A stretch of 64,000 bases of DNA from Isoptericola peretonis (GCA_023241745.1 JALQCY010000001.1:248001-312000), one strand, 5' to 3'. Shown: positions 44,052 through 52,953, counted from the stretch's first letter. A program made the numbers and translations. Notes: a model not told the origin generated them from the letters alone.

Positions 44052-44176
44052 GGCAGCTCTCCCTCCGACAGGCACCGGCCCTCGTGACAGGTGCGGGCAC
44101 CCTTCCGACCGGCGGACCGCCGCGAACTCATCGGCGCCGGCGCGCACGTCGGCGGACGCTCGACGAAGGTAGAGAA

Positions 44177-45556
44177 ATGCCGCTTCCCGTCAGCCCCGAG
44201 ATCCTCGTGGTGCTGGGCACCCGCCCCGAGGCCATCAAGCTGTTCCCCCTCATCCAGCGGCTCCAGGACCACCCGCGGCTGCGGCCGGTGGTCGTGACGA
44301 CGGGGCAGCACAAGGAGCTCGTCGACTACGTGCTGGAGACCGCCGGCTGCGAGATCGCCGGGGATCTCGGCGTCGGCCGGCCCGGGCTGACGCTGAACCA
44401 GCTCTCGTCGTCCGTCATCGCCGGCCTCGACGACTTCGTCAGCGCCCGGTACGGGCCCCCGCCCGAGCGCATCAGCGGCCGGGTCCGGGAGGACCACTAC
44501 CCGGCCGGCTGCATCGTGCACGGCGACACCTCCAGCGCCGCGGCCGCCGCGGTGGCGGCGTTCCACCTGCGCATCCCCGTGATCCACGTCGAGGCCGGCC
44601 TCCGGACCGGCACCACGCTCTCGCCGTTCCCCGAGGAGCTCAACCGTCAGCTCGTCGCCCGCATCGCCTCCTTCCACGCCGCCCCGACGCGGGCCAACGT
44701 GCAGAACCTGGTCCGCGAGGGTGTCGACATCGGCCGCACGTTCGTCACCGGCAACACCGGCATCGACGCGCTGCGGTGGGCGGCGGCCCGCGAGGTCCCC
44801 TACGGACGGCCGGAGCTCGCCTGGCTGGAGGACGACGCGACGTCGCCCGTCGTGACGGTCACCGCGCACCGCCGGGAGAACTGGGGCGAGGGCATCGCGA
44901 ACATCGCCCGGGCGACCCGCCGGCTGGCCGACGCGCACCCCGACGTCCGGTTCGTCGTCCCCGTGCACCCCAACCCCCGCGTCGCGCAGACGGTGCGCGA
45001 CGAGCTCGACGACGTCCCGGCCGTCACCCTCACCGCGCCCATGGAGTACCACACGTTCGCCCGCCTGCTCGCGCGCTCGACCCTGGTGATCACCGACTCC
45101 GGGGGCATCCAGGAGGAGGCACCGGCGCTCGGGGTGCCGGTCCTGGTCGCCCGCACCACCACGGAACGCACGGAGGGCGTCGAGGCGGGCGTCCTCGAGC
45201 TCGTGGGTACCGACGCCGACACCATCGTCGCGTCGGCCGGCCGGGTGCTCACCGACCCTGCGGCCCGCGCCGCGTTCTCCCGCCAGCCCAACCCGTACGG
45301 GGACGGCCACGCCGCGGAACGCATCGTCGCGGCCGCCGAGCACCTCGTCTTCAACTCCCCCGTGCCGCAGACCTCGGGCCCGGGCTTCGTGCGTGCCCAG
45401 GTGCTCGAGTGGGCGGGCTTCCACCGGACCGACGCCGTCGAGGGTCCCTCCTACGTGCGCGAGCCCGCGGCGGTCGACCACGTGCCCGCGGACCTGGAGG
45501 ACGTGGTCATCAAGCCGAAGTCCACGGTGGACCCGTACGACGAGGTGTCCGAGTGA
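44177..45556 (+). CDS. wecB: UDP-N-acetylglucosamine 2-epimerase (non-hydrolysing)
   Basis: A 459-residue GT-B-fold epimerase interconverting UDP-GlcNAc and UDP-ManNAc. Motifs: LGTRPEAIKLFPLI (14-27), TTGQHKELVD, IVHGDTSSAAAAAVAAF, HVEAGLRTGTTLSPFPEELNRQ, TVTAHRRENWGEG and ITDSGGIQEEAPALGVPVL. WecB proteins are usually 370-390 residues; here about 65 extra residues follow the normal end (after AAEHLVFN), with VLEWAGFHRTDAV and a charged DHVPADLEDVVIKPKSTVDPYDE. An insertion around ARYGPPPERISGRVREDHYPAG is also unusual. The ATG at 44177 has an AAGGTAGAG site. It overlaps the glycosyltransferase gene by GTGA. Confidence 0.92.
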   Translation: MPLPVSPEILVVLGTRPEAIKLFPLIQRLQDHPRLRPVVVTTGQHKELVDYVLETAGCEIAGDLGVGRPGLTLNQLSSSVIAGLDDFVSARYGPPPERISGRVREDHYPAGCIVHGDTSSAAAAAVAAFHLRIPVIHVEAGLRTGTTLSPFPEELNRQLVARIASFHAAPTRANVQNLVREGVDIGRTFVTGNTGIDALRWAAAREVPYGRPELAWLEDDATSPVVTVTAHRRENWGEGIANIARATRRLADAHPDVRFVVPVHPNPRVAQTVRDELDDVPAVTLTAPMEYHTFARLLARSTLVITDSGGIQEEAPALGVPVLVARTTTERTEGVEAGVLELVGTDADTIVASAGRVLTDPAARAAFSRQPNPYGDGHAAERIVAAAEHLVFNSPVPQTSGPGFVRAQVLEWAGFHRTDAVEGPSYVREPAAVDHVPADLEDVVIKPKSTVDPYDEVSE

Positions 45557-46980
45557 CCGTCGCGACGACCGCCGTGGACGCCGCGGCCACCGTGGCGGCG
45601 TCCGCCCCGTGGTGGGACCCGTACCGCGGCATGCCGGCCGGGGTGCAGGTGCTCATGTGGTTCCTGCTCGCCCTCACCGTCGTCACGGTCGGGGTGATCC
45701 TCTGGCTCGTGGTCCGCGCGTGGTTCGAGCGCCGCCGTCAGCGCAAGGCCGTGGAGACGGCGCACGAGGAGGACCACCTGTGGGTCTTCGTCGTCCCCGC
45801 GCTCAACGAGGAGGTGACGATCGCGGACAGCGTGAGCCGGCTCGTCGCCGTCGAGGCCACGCACAAGGCGATCGTCGTCGTCGACGACGGGTCCGACGAC
45901 GGCACCCCCGACGTCCTGGCCCGTCTGCGCGCGGCGGTGCCGGAGCTGCACGTGCTGCGCCGGGAGCTGCCGAACGCCCGGGTGGGCAAGTCCGCAGGGC
46001 TCGACGACGCGTGGGAGTTCGTCCACCGCGAGGTCCTCACCGGGCGGTACGCGGGCTGGCCGACGACGCGGGTCGTCGTGGGCGTCGTCGACGCCGACGG
46101 CCGGATCCCGCCCGACGCCCCGCGGGCGCTGGCGGGCACCTTCGCCGACGAGCGGGTCGGCGGCGTGCAGGCGCTGGTGCGCATCTACAACCGCCGCCAC
46201 TACCTCACCTGGGGCCAGGACGTGGAGTTCGGCGTGATGGCGTACGTCTACCAGCTGGGCCGCTCGGCGTGGGGCACCGCGAACATGGGCGGCAACGGGC
46301 AGTACGTGCGGCTGGCGGCGCTGGACGACGTCGTCGTCACCGAGAAGCTCCCTCCGGGCATCGAGCGGGGGCCGTGGCGCGACCGCCTCACCGAGGACCA
46401 GGACATCGGCGTGCGCCTGGTCCGCGCGGGCTGGCGGGGCCGGCAGACCGTGCTCACCAGCGTGGACCAGCAGGGAGTCACCCGGCTGCGGCGGCTGTTC
46501 AAGCAGCGGGTGCGCTGGGCGCAGGGCAACTGGCAGGCGTTCTCCCTGCTGCCCGGGGCGCTGCGCACCCCGGTGTCGGTCGGCGCGCGGCTCGACCACG
46601 TCGCGTACCTGCTCATGCCCCTGCTGCAGCTGCTCATGGGGCTCGGCCTGGTGCTGTCGCTGGCGTTCTGGCTGTTCGGCGACGTGCCGTTCGTCTCCGG
46701 GTGGTGGCCGTCCCTCGTGTTCTTCGCGACGCTCACGCTGGTGCCGAGCTTCCTCACCCTGCTCATGACGACGGAGCCCGGCCGGCACCCGTTCCTGCGC
46801 GCCGTGTTCGGTCTGGTCCCGTACATGCTCTACACGTGGCTGCTGTGGCCCGTCGTCACCGTGGCGCTGGTCCGCGAGCTGCTCGGCCGCCGGGGCTGGA
46901 CCAAGACCGACCGCGAACCGCTGGACGCGAACCTGCCCGACGACCAGGAGGCGGACACCCGGCCCGCCGTCGCGGGCTGA
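45553..46980 (+). CDS. Membrane processive GT2 glycosyltransferase (polysaccharide synthase type)
   Basis: A 475-residue inverting glycosyltransferase of the cellulose/hyaluronan/NodC-like type. One membrane helix at about 32-57 precedes the catalytic domain, which has VPALNEEVT, VVVDDGSDDGTPD (110-120), the D-A-D at 180-182, T-E-D at 280-282 and Q318-x2-R321-W322, the set used by processive polymerases that extrude their product. Three or four helices follow (about 345-365, 385-405, 418-442). It is coupled to the UDP-GlcNAc 2-epimerase by a GTGA overlap, so a GlcNAc- or ManNAc-containing polymer is the obvious guess. No export, acetyltransferase or regulatory gene is adjacent. The product is unknown. 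Confidence 0.9.
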   Translation: MTVATTAVDAAATVAASAPWWDPYRGMPAGVQVLMWFLLALTVVTVGVILWLVVRAWFERRRQRKAVETAHEEDHLWVFVVPALNEEVTIADSVSRLVAVEATHKAIVVVDDGSDDGTPDVLARLRAAVPELHVLRRELPNARVGKSAGLDDAWEFVHREVLTGRYAGWPTTRVVVGVVDADGRIPPDAPRALAGTFADERVGGVQALVRIYNRRHYLTWGQDVEFGVMAYVYQLGRSAWGTANMGGNGQYVRLAALDDVVVTEKLPPGIERGPWRDRLTEDQDIGVRLVRAGWRGRQTVLTSVDQQGVTRLRRLFKQRVRWAQGNWQAFSLLPGALRTPVSVGARLDHVAYLLMPLLQLLMGLGLVLSLAFWLFGDVPFVSGWWPSLVFFATLTLVPSFLTLLMTTEPGRHPFLRAVFGLVPYMLYTWLLWPVVTVALVRELLGRRGWTKTDREPLDANLPDDQEADTRPAVAG

Positions 46981-46994
46981 GCGGGCCCCGGCGG

Positions 46995-47858
46995 TCAGGA
47001 GGCAGCGAGGCGCGCCTTCTCGTGCTCGACGTCGAACGTGGCGGCGGGCCACTGCGGGTCGATCCGCTCGAGCGCGTCCAGCAACAGCGCCTGCACGGCG
47101 ACGCGCGCGTACCACTTGGCGTTCGCCGGTACCACGTACCAGGGCGCCTGCGGGGTCGAGGTGCGCTCGAAGACCGTCTGGAACGCCTCCATGTACCGCG
47201 GCCACAGCAGCCGCTCGTCGACGTCGCCGGGGTTGTACTTCCAGTGCTTGTCGGGCCGCTCGAGCCGCTTGCCGAGCCGCACCTTCTGCTCCTCGGAGGA
47301 GATGTGCAGCATCACCTTGACGAGGTGGACGCCGCGGTCCACGACGCGCTGCTCGAACGCGTTGATCGCGTCGTACCGCCGCTCGATCTCGTCGTCGGAC
47401 GCGAGCCCGCGCACCTTCCCGATGAGCACGTCCTCGTAGTGCGAGCGGTCGAAGACCCCGATGTACCCGGCGTCGGGGACCTCCCGCTCCACCCGCCACA
47501 GGAAGTCGTGCTCCAGCTCCTCGGGCGTGGGCTTCTTGAAGGCCACGAGGTGGATGCCCTGCGGGTCGGTGGCGCCGATGACGTGGCGCACGATGCCGCC
47601 CTTGCCCGCGGAGTCCATGGCCTGCAGCACGAGCAGCACCGACGGCGCGGACGGGTCCTCCCGGCTCTGGGCGTACAGGCGTTCCTGCAGCTCGTCGAGC
47701 TCGTCGGCGCCGGCGGCGAGGTCCGCCGCGCCGTCCTTCTTCTTCCCGTCGTACCCGGGCTTGCTGTCGGGGTCGACCTTCTCGAGCCGGAACCCCTCGC
47801 CCACCCGGAGCAGCTCGCCCGGCTCTCCCGACCACCCACGCTGGCTTGTCGCGACCAT
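46995..47858 (-). CDS. ppk2: Polyphosphate kinase 2 family protein
   Basis: A 287-residue PPK2, which uses polyphosphate to phosphorylate nucleotides. The Walker A-like LQAMDSAGKGGIVRHVIG is at about 79-96, the lid region DRSHYEDVLIGKVRG near 136-150, and VMLHISSEEQKVRLGKRLERP and WKYNPGDVDERLLWPRYMEAF follow in family order. The single domain and HWKYNPGDVDER suggest the PPK2-III/I group (AMP or ADP acceptor), but the class was not tested. The ATG at 47858 was chosen; further upstream codons run into the repeat array. It converges with the epimerase-glycosyltransferase operon. Confidence 0.93.
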   Translation of the reverse strand: MVATSQRGWSGEPGELLRVGEGFRLEKVDPDSKPGYDGKKKDGAADLAAGADELDELQERLYAQSREDPSAPSVLLVLQAMDSAGKGGIVRHVIGATDPQGIHLVAFKKPTPEELEHDFLWRVEREVPDAGYIGVFDRSHYEDVLIGKVRGLASDDEIERRYDAINAFEQRVVDRGVHLVKVMLHISSEEQKVRLGKRLERPDKHWKYNPGDVDERLLWPRYMEAFQTVFERTSTPQAPWYVVPANAKWYARVAVQALLLDALERIDPQWPAATFDVEHEKARLAAS

Positions 47859-47879
47859 GCGCCCATGATCCGCCCAGAC

Positions 47880-47937
47880 AGAGCGCGTGCCACCTCGAGA
47901 GAGATCTCGCTCTCTATCTCGAGGCGACACGCGCTCT
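47880..47937. repeat. 58-bp imperfect inverted repeat next to the tandem array
   Basis: Centred at 47908.5. The outer arms AGAGCGCGTG and CACGCGCTCT pair perfectly, and CCTCGAGA with its near-complement (TCTCGAGG) lies inside. About 24 of 29 positions pair. Its right arm includes the first unit of the 22-bp tandem repeat, so the hairpin and the array share sequence. Confidence 0.8.
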
Positions 47938-48011
47938 ATCTCGGCGCGGCACGTTCTCTATCTCGGCGCGGCACGCTCTCTATCTCGGCAGGGCCCGCTC
48001 TGTCTCCGCGG
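47912..48011. repeat. Tandem 22-bp repeats, four units plus a partial
   Basis: Units at 47912, 47934, 47956 and 47978, each 22 bp and starting CTCTATCTCG. The second and third differ at a single base, the first and fourth at about five. A degraded fifth unit (CTGTCTCCGCGG) leads up to the folD stop codon. The array fills the gap between the ppk2 start and the folD stop. It has no spacer/repeat alternation, so it is not CRISPR. Confidence 0.88.
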
Positions 48012-48869
48012 TCAGGCGACCGAGCGCTCGGCGGCCTCGACGGCGCTGCGGAACAGCATCGCGATGGTGGTCGGCCCGACGCCGCCGATCCGCGGCGTGA
48101 TCGCGCCGGCGACCTCCTCGCAGGACTCGTCCACGTCCGGCAGCAGCCTGCGGCCCTCGTACCGCACGCCGCCGCCGATCACGGTGACGCCCGGCGTCAG
48201 GTGCTCCGGCCGCAGGATGCCCGGGACACCGGCGGCGGCGATCACGATGTCGGCACGCCTGGTGTACTCCGGCCAGTCCGGCACCCCGGTGTGGACCACG
48301 GTGACGGCCGCGTTCGCCGTCGGACGCTTCTGCGACAGCAGCAGCGCCAGCGGCCGCCCGAGCGTCGTGCCACGGCCGAGGATGCACACCTCGCGACCGG
48401 CGACCGGGATCTCGTAGTGCGCCAGCAGCGTCTCGATGCCCGCCGGCGTCGCCGGCACCGGGCCCGGCATGCCGAGCGCGAGACGCCCCATGTTCACCGG
48501 GTGCAGCGCGTCGACGTCCTTGTCCGGGTCGAGCGCCAGCAGCGCCGCGTCGAAGTCGATCTGCGGCGGGGTGGGGTGCTGGATGAGGACGGAGTCGACG
48601 TCGTCGGCGTCGTTCATCTCGCGCACCGCCGCCAGCACGTCCGCCTGCGTGGCGTCCTGCCCCAGGTGGATGTGCGGCGAGCTGAACCCGAGCTCCGTCG
48701 CCTTGTCCATCTTCATGCGGATGTAACCGGCGCTCGCGGAGTCGTCCCCGACGAGGATCGTGCCGAGCCCGGGGCGGTGCCCGGCGGCGACGAGCGCCTC
48801 GATCCGCGGGGCGAGGTCCGCGAAGACCGCGTCCGCGACCGGCTTGCCGGGCAGCATCCGCGCGGTCAC
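48012..48869 (-). CDS. folD: Methylenetetrahydrofolate dehydrogenase/cyclohydrolase FolD
   Basis: A 285-residue bifunctional enzyme interconverting 5,10-methylene- and 10-formyl-tetrahydrofolate. Family motifs are [22 protein letters not shown] (the catalytic Lys is in the Y-x3-K of YIRMK), [49 protein letters not shown] (nucleotide binding), [12 protein letters not shown] and the late [11 protein letters not shown]. The GTG start overlaps the glyA stop (GTGA). Both genes share the upstream ZTP riboswitch, which ties one-carbon supply to purine demand. Its stop is next to the tandem repeat array. Confidence 0.96.
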   Translation of the reverse strand: MTARMLPGKPVADAVFADLAPRIEALVAAGHRPGLGTILVGDDSASAGYIRMKMDKATELGFSSPHIHLGQDATQADVLAAVREMNDADDVDSVLIQHPTPPQIDFDAALLALDPDKDVDALHPVNMGRLALGMPGPVPATPAGIETLLAHYEIPVAGREVCILGRGTTLGRPLALLLSQKRPTANAAVTVVHTGVPDWPEYTRRADIVIAAAGVPGILRPEHLTPGVTVIGGGVRYEGRRLLPDVDESCEEVAGAITPRIGGVGPTTIAMLFRSAVEAAERSVA

Positions 48870-50149
48870 TGCTGCAGCCCGGGGTAGAGCGGGAAGTCGG
48901 CGGTGAGCTTCGCGACGCGGGCCGCGAGGGCGTCGACGTCGGCCGAGGCGCCGTCGCGCAGGGCCACCGCGATGATGTCGGCGACCTCGGTGAACTCGGC
49001 GTCGCCGAAGCCGCGGGTGGCGAGCGCCGGCGTGCCGATCCGCAGGCCGGAGGTGACGCGCGGCGGGCGCGGGTCGAACGGCACGGCGTTGCGGTTCACG
49101 GTGATGCCGGCGTCGTGCAGGAGGTCCTCCGCCTGCTGGCCGTCCAGCGCCGAGTTCCGCAGGTCCACGAGCACCAGGTGCACGTCGGTGCCGCCCGTGA
49201 GCACGGAGACGCCCTGCTCGGCGACGTCCGCCTGCGACAGGCGCTCGGCGATGATCCGCGCGCCGCGCAGCGTGCGCTCCTGGCGCTCCTTGAACGCGTC
49301 CGTGCCCGCCACCTTGAACGCCACGGCCTTGGCGGCGATCACGTGCATGAGCGGCCCGCCCTGCTGGCCCGGGAACACCGCCGAGTTGATCTTCTTGGCG
49401 TGCTCCTCCTTGCTCAGGATGAAGCCGGAGCGGGGGCCGCCGATCGTCTTGTGCACCGTGGAGGAGACGACGTCCGCGTGCGGCACGGGGCTCGGGTGCA
49501 GGCCCGCGGCCACAAGTCCGGCGAAGTGCGCCATGTCCACCCACAGCTTGGCGCCGACCTCGTCGGCGACCTCGCGGAAGGCCGCGAAGTCGAGGTGGCG
49601 CGGGTACGCGGACCAGCCGGCGATGATGACGTCCGGGCGGTGCTCGAGGGCCCGCTTGCGCACCTCGTCCATCTCGATCCGGTGCGACTGCGGGTCCACG
49701 CCGTAGGCGCCGACGTCGTAGAGCTTGCCGGAGAAGTTGATCTTCATGCCGTGCGTGAGGTGGCCGCCGTGGGCCAGCTCGAGGCCGAGGATCTTGTCGC
49801 CCGCGTTGATGAGGGCGTGCAGCACGGCGGCGTTGGCCTGCGCGCCGGAGTGGGGCTGCACGTTGGCGGCCTCGGCGCCGAACAGCTCCTGCGCGCGGGC
49901 GATCGCGAGGTTCTCCGCGATGTCGACCTGCTCGCAGCCGCCGTAGTACCGGCGGCCCGGGTAGCCCTCGGCGTACTTGTTGGTCAGCACGCTGCCCTGC
50001 GCCTGCAGCACGGCGCGCGGGACGAAGTTCTCGCTGGCGATCATCTCGAGGGTGTCGCGCTGGCGGGCCAGCTCCCCGTCGAGGACGGCGGCGATCTCGG
50101 GGTCGAGCTCCGCCAGGGGCGCGTTGAACGTGGGGTCGGGAGTGCTCAT
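48866..50149 (-). CDS. glyA: Serine hydroxymethyltransferase GlyA
   Basis: A 427-residue PLP enzyme converting serine and tetrahydrofolate to glycine and methylene-tetrahydrofolate. Motifs: [77 protein letters not shown] and the PLP lysine in [15 protein letters not shown] (near 233), where T-I-G replaces the common T-L-R. It begins with ATG at 50149 behind an AGGAG site. It is the first gene of glyA-folD and lies about 80 bp below the ZTP aptamer. Confidence 0.96.
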   Translation of the reverse strand: MSTPDPTFNAPLAELDPEIAAVLDGELARQRDTLEMIASENFVPRAVLQAQGSVLTNKYAEGYPGRRYYGGCEQVDIAENLAIARAQELFGAEAANVQPHSGAQANAAVLHALINAGDKILGLELAHGGHLTHGMKINFSGKLYDVGAYGVDPQSHRIEMDEVRKRALEHRPDVIIAGWSAYPRHLDFAAFREVADEVGAKLWVDMAHFAGLVAAGLHPSPVPHADVVSSTVHKTIGGPRSGFILSKEEHAKKINSAVFPGQQGGPLMHVIAAKAVAFKVAGTDAFKERQERTLRGARIIAERLSQADVAEQGVSVLTGGTDVHLVLVDLRNSALDGQQAEDLLHDAGITVNRNAVPFDPRPPRVTSGLRIGTPALATRGFGDAEFTEVADIIAVALRDGASADVDALAARVAKLTADFPLYPGLQQ

Positions 50150-50186
50150 CAGGCGTTCTCCTGCTGTGTCGGACGGCGGTCGGACT

Positions 50187-50215
50187 CACCGGGCGTCGGA
50201 GGCCTCGACCCGGTG
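50187..50215 (-). promoter_or_regulatory. Hairpin in the expression platform of the glyA riboswitch
   Basis: On the minus strand CACCGGG and CCCGGTG pair around a loop that itself contains TCG/CGA. It lies between the ZTP aptamer and the glyA ribosome site and has no U-tract, so control by ribosome access or Rho is more likely than intrinsic termination. Confidence 0.5.
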
Positions 50216-50232
50216 GGGTGTCGGACGACGAC

Positions 50233-50310
50233 CGGGCCCAGGCGAACGACCCGTCGTCTGCACAGCGCGTCGCTCCCCGGTGGTGATCCACCTGTACGCC
50301 AGTCGCGACG
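50233..50310 (-). ncRNA. ZTP (pfl) riboswitch upstream of glyA-folD
   Basis: The minus-strand RNA shows the pfl consensus in order: CGACUGGCG, the hairpin GGUGG-AUCA-CCACC running into CGGGGAGCG, a variable stem, and the second conserved block UUCGCCUGGGC, which forms the pseudoknot. ZTP riboswitches sense 5-aminoimidazole-4-carboxamide riboside triphosphate/monophosphate, which accumulates when 10-formyl-tetrahydrofolate is short, and switch on one-carbon genes. Its placement before glyA-folD is exactly the expected context. Confidence 0.93.
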
Positions 50311-50316
50311 CTCGCG

Positions 50317-50322
50317 ATCCTA
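50317..50322 (-). promoter_or_regulatory. -10 box of the glyA-folD operon
   Basis: TAGGAT on the minus strand lies about 7 nt before the first conserved riboswitch bases. No convincing -35 box is visible at 16-18 nt upstream. Confidence 0.5.
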
Positions 50323-50333
50323 GCCGATCCGGA

Positions 50334-51389
50334 CTACCTCGCGACGGGCCATCCGTCCGCGTCCCACCCGAGCCGCTGGATCGCGAGGCGGGGCGCGCCG
50401 CCGTCGTCGCCGTCGTAGAAGTGGTAGCCGAGGTGCCCCCGCGAGAGGGACTGCCCGCCGGGACCGACGGCCGACCCCTCGGTCGCGAGGACGAGGGACC
50501 CGCCGCCGGCCGCCATGTCCTTGCCGTCGGCGTCCAGGAACGGGCCGGTCACGTCGCGCGAACGCCCGACCCGGATCGAGTACGTCGAGTCGACGCCGGA
50601 GCAGCAGCGGTCCCACGACACGAAGAGGTAGTACCAGCCGTCGTGCTCCACGACGTACGGCGCCTCGACCGCGGGCTCCGGCACGCCCGAGCGGGTCGCG
50701 ACGGCGACCGGCTCGGCGCCGCCGGCCGCGACCTTGCCGCTCGGCCACTGCAGCGGCACCCGATGGATGCCGCCCCAGAACGACCCGAAGTACAGCCACG
50801 GCTCGCCGTCGACGCCGGTGACGACGGCCGGGTCGATGGCGTTGTAGCCGTCCTCACCCGCCGTCGAGCGGACCACCGGGCCCTGGTCGGTCCAGCCGAA
50901 GTCCGGGTCGGCGGGGTCGAGCGTCGTGGCCGTCGCGAGCCCGATCGCCGAGGTGTTCGACCCGAACGTCGACGCCGAGTAGTAGAGGTACCAGGTGCCG
51001 TCGTGCTCGACCAGCTCGGGCGCCCAGTAGTTCTCGACACCAGCGATCCCCGTGTCGGGGTCGCGCACCCACTCCGGGTCGCCCGAGGCGTCCCACGCGG
51101 TGCCGACCATCTCCCAGGTGCGGCCGTCGTCGTCCGACCGCCGGACCTGCGGGGCGCCGAACCCCACCCGCACGTCGCCGGTGGAGTACACGAACCAGGG
51201 CTCGCCCTCGTCCCCGACGACGAGCGCCGGGTCGTGCACGGCGAGGTCCCCGGTCAGCGCCAGCGCCTCAGGTGCGTCGCCCCACGGCCGCGTCAGGCCG
51301 AGCGCCACCCCGCCGGCGACGACGACGGCCAGCGCGGCCGCCGTGGTCACGACGATCCTGCGCCGTCCGCGCGAGGTCACCCCTGCCAT
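50334..51389 (-). CDS. Secreted/anchored GH43 arabinanase-type glycoside hydrolase
   Basis: A 351-residue five-bladed beta-propeller enzyme. An N-terminal basic plus hydrophobic segment (about 10-32) exports it, with no clear cleavage or lipobox. GH43 catalytic residues are in place: base D53 (AVHDPALV), D186 (YNAIDPAVV) and acid E242 (AVEAPYVVEHD). YWAPELVEHDGTWYLYYSAS and FGSFWGGIHRV are typical of endo-1,5-alpha-L-arabinanases and relatives. Its start overlaps the end of the GH27 gene by 13 bp, forming one operon read away from the importer genes. Arabinan is the likely polymer; exact specificity is not shown. Confidence 0.88.
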   Translation of the reverse strand: MAGVTSRGRRRIVVTTAAALAVVVAGGVALGLTRPWGDAPEALALTGDLAVHDPALVVGDEGEPWFVYSTGDVRVGFGAPQVRRSDDDGRTWEMVGTAWDASGDPEWVRDPDTGIAGVENYWAPELVEHDGTWYLYYSASTFGSNTSAIGLATATTLDPADPDFGWTDQGPVVRSTAGEDGYNAIDPAVVTGVDGEPWLYFGSFWGGIHRVPLQWPSGKVAAGGAEPVAVATRSGVPEPAVEAPYVVEHDGWYYLFVSWDRCCSGVDSTYSIRVGRSRDVTGPFLDADGKDMAAGGGSLVLATEGSAVGPGGQSLSRGHLGYHFYDGDDGGAPRLAIQRLGWDADGWPVAR

Positions 51390-52783
51390 GTGTGCTCCTC
51401 AGGTCCCGGGGTTCCGCTGTGGGCTCGGGTCCCGAGGCGCAGGAGCCGCACCCCGTGCGCCGGCACCTCGACGTCCAGCACGGTGTCGCCGCCGGTCGCA
51501 GGGCCCGCCGAGGCCAGCGGCACGCGCTCGCCGCTCCACACGTCGACGACGACGTCCGGCGCACCGGGCAGCCCGGCGGCCGCGGCGGGCACGCGCACGC
51601 GACGCGCCTCGGCGGCGGTGCTGAAGACGCCGACCCAGCGCGTCGCGCCGTCGGGGGTCGCCGCCCCCCAGACCGCCGTCTCGGCGCCCGTCGGACCCTC
51701 ACGCAGCAGCTCGCGCCCGCCGCCGGACCGGTGCGCGACCTCGAGCAGCCCCGGGTGCGCCAGGTCGGCGACCGTCGCGGCGTCGGAGGTGGGCAGGTCA
51801 CCGCCGACGAACAGCGGGGAGCGGGCCAGGCACCACAGGCTGAGCAGGGCGCGGCGCTCGTCGGTGGTGAGGAGGGAGTGGCGGGGCTCGCCCCGCTCGG
51901 CACGCACCCCGATGCGCCCGAGGGGCAGCATGTCGGCGTCGGCCCAACCGGCGGGCCCCGAGTGCGGTGCCCAGCGGGCCATGCGGCCGAGCTGCGCCTC
52001 GACGTCGGGCCAGCGGTCCCACAGGTCGTCGGAGACGCGCCACAGGTCGGCGTGCTCGCGCAGGTGCTCCAGGTGGGCGAGGGAGAGCTCGGTGCCGGGC
52101 GACAGCGAGACGACCACGCGTCGCCCGTGCCGCTGCTCGGCCCTGCGGACCGCGAGGGAGAGCGCCTCCACGGCGTCCCGGTGGTACGGCGCCAGCATGT
52201 CGTCCACCTTGAGGAAGTCGACGCCCCAGCCGACGACGTGGTCGACCATCGCGTCGAGCCAGGCCTGGGCTCCGGGGTGGTCGTGCCGCAGCCCGTAGCA
52301 GTCGGAGTTCCAGGGGCAGGTGCTGGAGGTGTCGGCGATCTCCCCGGTGCGATAGGGGGTGCCGGGCACCGGGAGGTCGGCCTCCACCGCGCGACGCGCG
52401 ATGCCGCGCATGAGGTGGAGGCCGAACCGCAGGCCCAGGTCGTGCACCGCGGACGCGAGCGGCGCGAACCCGCGGCCGCCGGCCGAGGACGGGAAGCGCG
52501 CGGGCACCGGCTGCAGGAAGCCGTGGTCGTCGAAGAGCACGGGCGCGTCGTCGTTGTAGCCGCCCGGCCGCGCCGTCGGCTCGTACCACTGGATGTCGAC
52601 GACGACCGTGTCCCACCCGGCGGCGGCCAGGACGCCCTCGTCGTGGCCGGCGAGGAACCGCGCGTTGGCGAGCACCTCGGCCTCGGTCACCGTGGTGCCG
52701 TAGCTGTCCCACGAGTTCCAGCCCATCGGCGGGCGGTTCGTGGCGGCCCACGGGGCCTCCGGGCGCTCGTCCTGGTGCCGCAT
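51377..52783 (-). CDS. GH27-type alpha-galactosidase/arabinopyranosidase-like glycosidase
   Basis: A 468-residue (beta/alpha)8 glycosidase. PPMGWNSWDSYGTTVTEAEV (from residue 18) is the GH27 start. The nucleophile is expected in WGVDFLKVDDM (about 190-200) and the acid/base in WRVSDDLWDRW (about 243-253), with the mid-barrel segment TCPWNSDCYGLRHDHPGAQAW. The C-terminal ~85 residues are a beta domain. No signal peptide is present, so it acts in the cytoplasm on imported oligosaccharides. The ATG at 52783 follows GGGGGAG; open frame further upstream is promoter sequence. The K-V-D-D form is found in alpha-galactosidases and beta-L-arabinopyranosidases, so the sugar is not settled. Confidence 0.85.
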   Translation of the reverse strand: MRHQDERPEAPWAATNRPPMGWNSWDSYGTTVTEAEVLANARFLAGHDEGVLAAAGWDTVVVDIQWYEPTARPGGYNDDAPVLFDDHGFLQPVPARFPSSAGGRGFAPLASAVHDLGLRFGLHLMRGIARRAVEADLPVPGTPYRTGEIADTSSTCPWNSDCYGLRHDHPGAQAWLDAMVDHVVGWGVDFLKVDDMLAPYHRDAVEALSLAVRRAEQRHGRRVVVSLSPGTELSLAHLEHLREHADLWRVSDDLWDRWPDVEAQLGRMARWAPHSGPAGWADADMLPLGRIGVRAERGEPRHSLLTTDERRALLSLWCLARSPLFVGGDLPTSDAATVADLAHPGLLEVAHRSGGGRELLREGPTGAETAVWGAATPDGATRWVGVFSTAAEARRVRVPAAAAGLPGAPDVVVDVWSGERVPLASAGPATGGDTVLDVEVPAHGVRLLRLGTRAHSGTPGPEEHTWQG

Positions 52784-52818
52784 CGCTCCCCCTCGTCGTC
52801 CGCGCCGGGCGCGGTGCG

Positions 52819-52830
52819 TACATCGTTGTA
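52819..52830. promoter_or_regulatory. LacI-type operator O1 (GH27-GH43 side)
   Basis: TACATCGTTGTA is a 12-bp palindrome with TACA/TGTA half-sites around a central CG, the form bound by LacI-family proteins. It lies 36 bp upstream of the GH27 start and has two relatives in the same gap. Confidence 0.75.
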
Positions 52831-52953
52831 GAGCGGCCATCCTCGCGGGCCGAGGACCCGCGGTCAACCGCCTCCGGCATCGGCACGACATCGGCCCGTC
52901 CGCGCGGCACGCGCCCGCGACCACCCCGGGGCCGGCCCGGGCCGCCCCCGGTG

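Noticed and set aside
47912..48011. CRISPR-like array
   Set aside because: The 22-bp units are directly tandem with no spacers and no cas genes are present.
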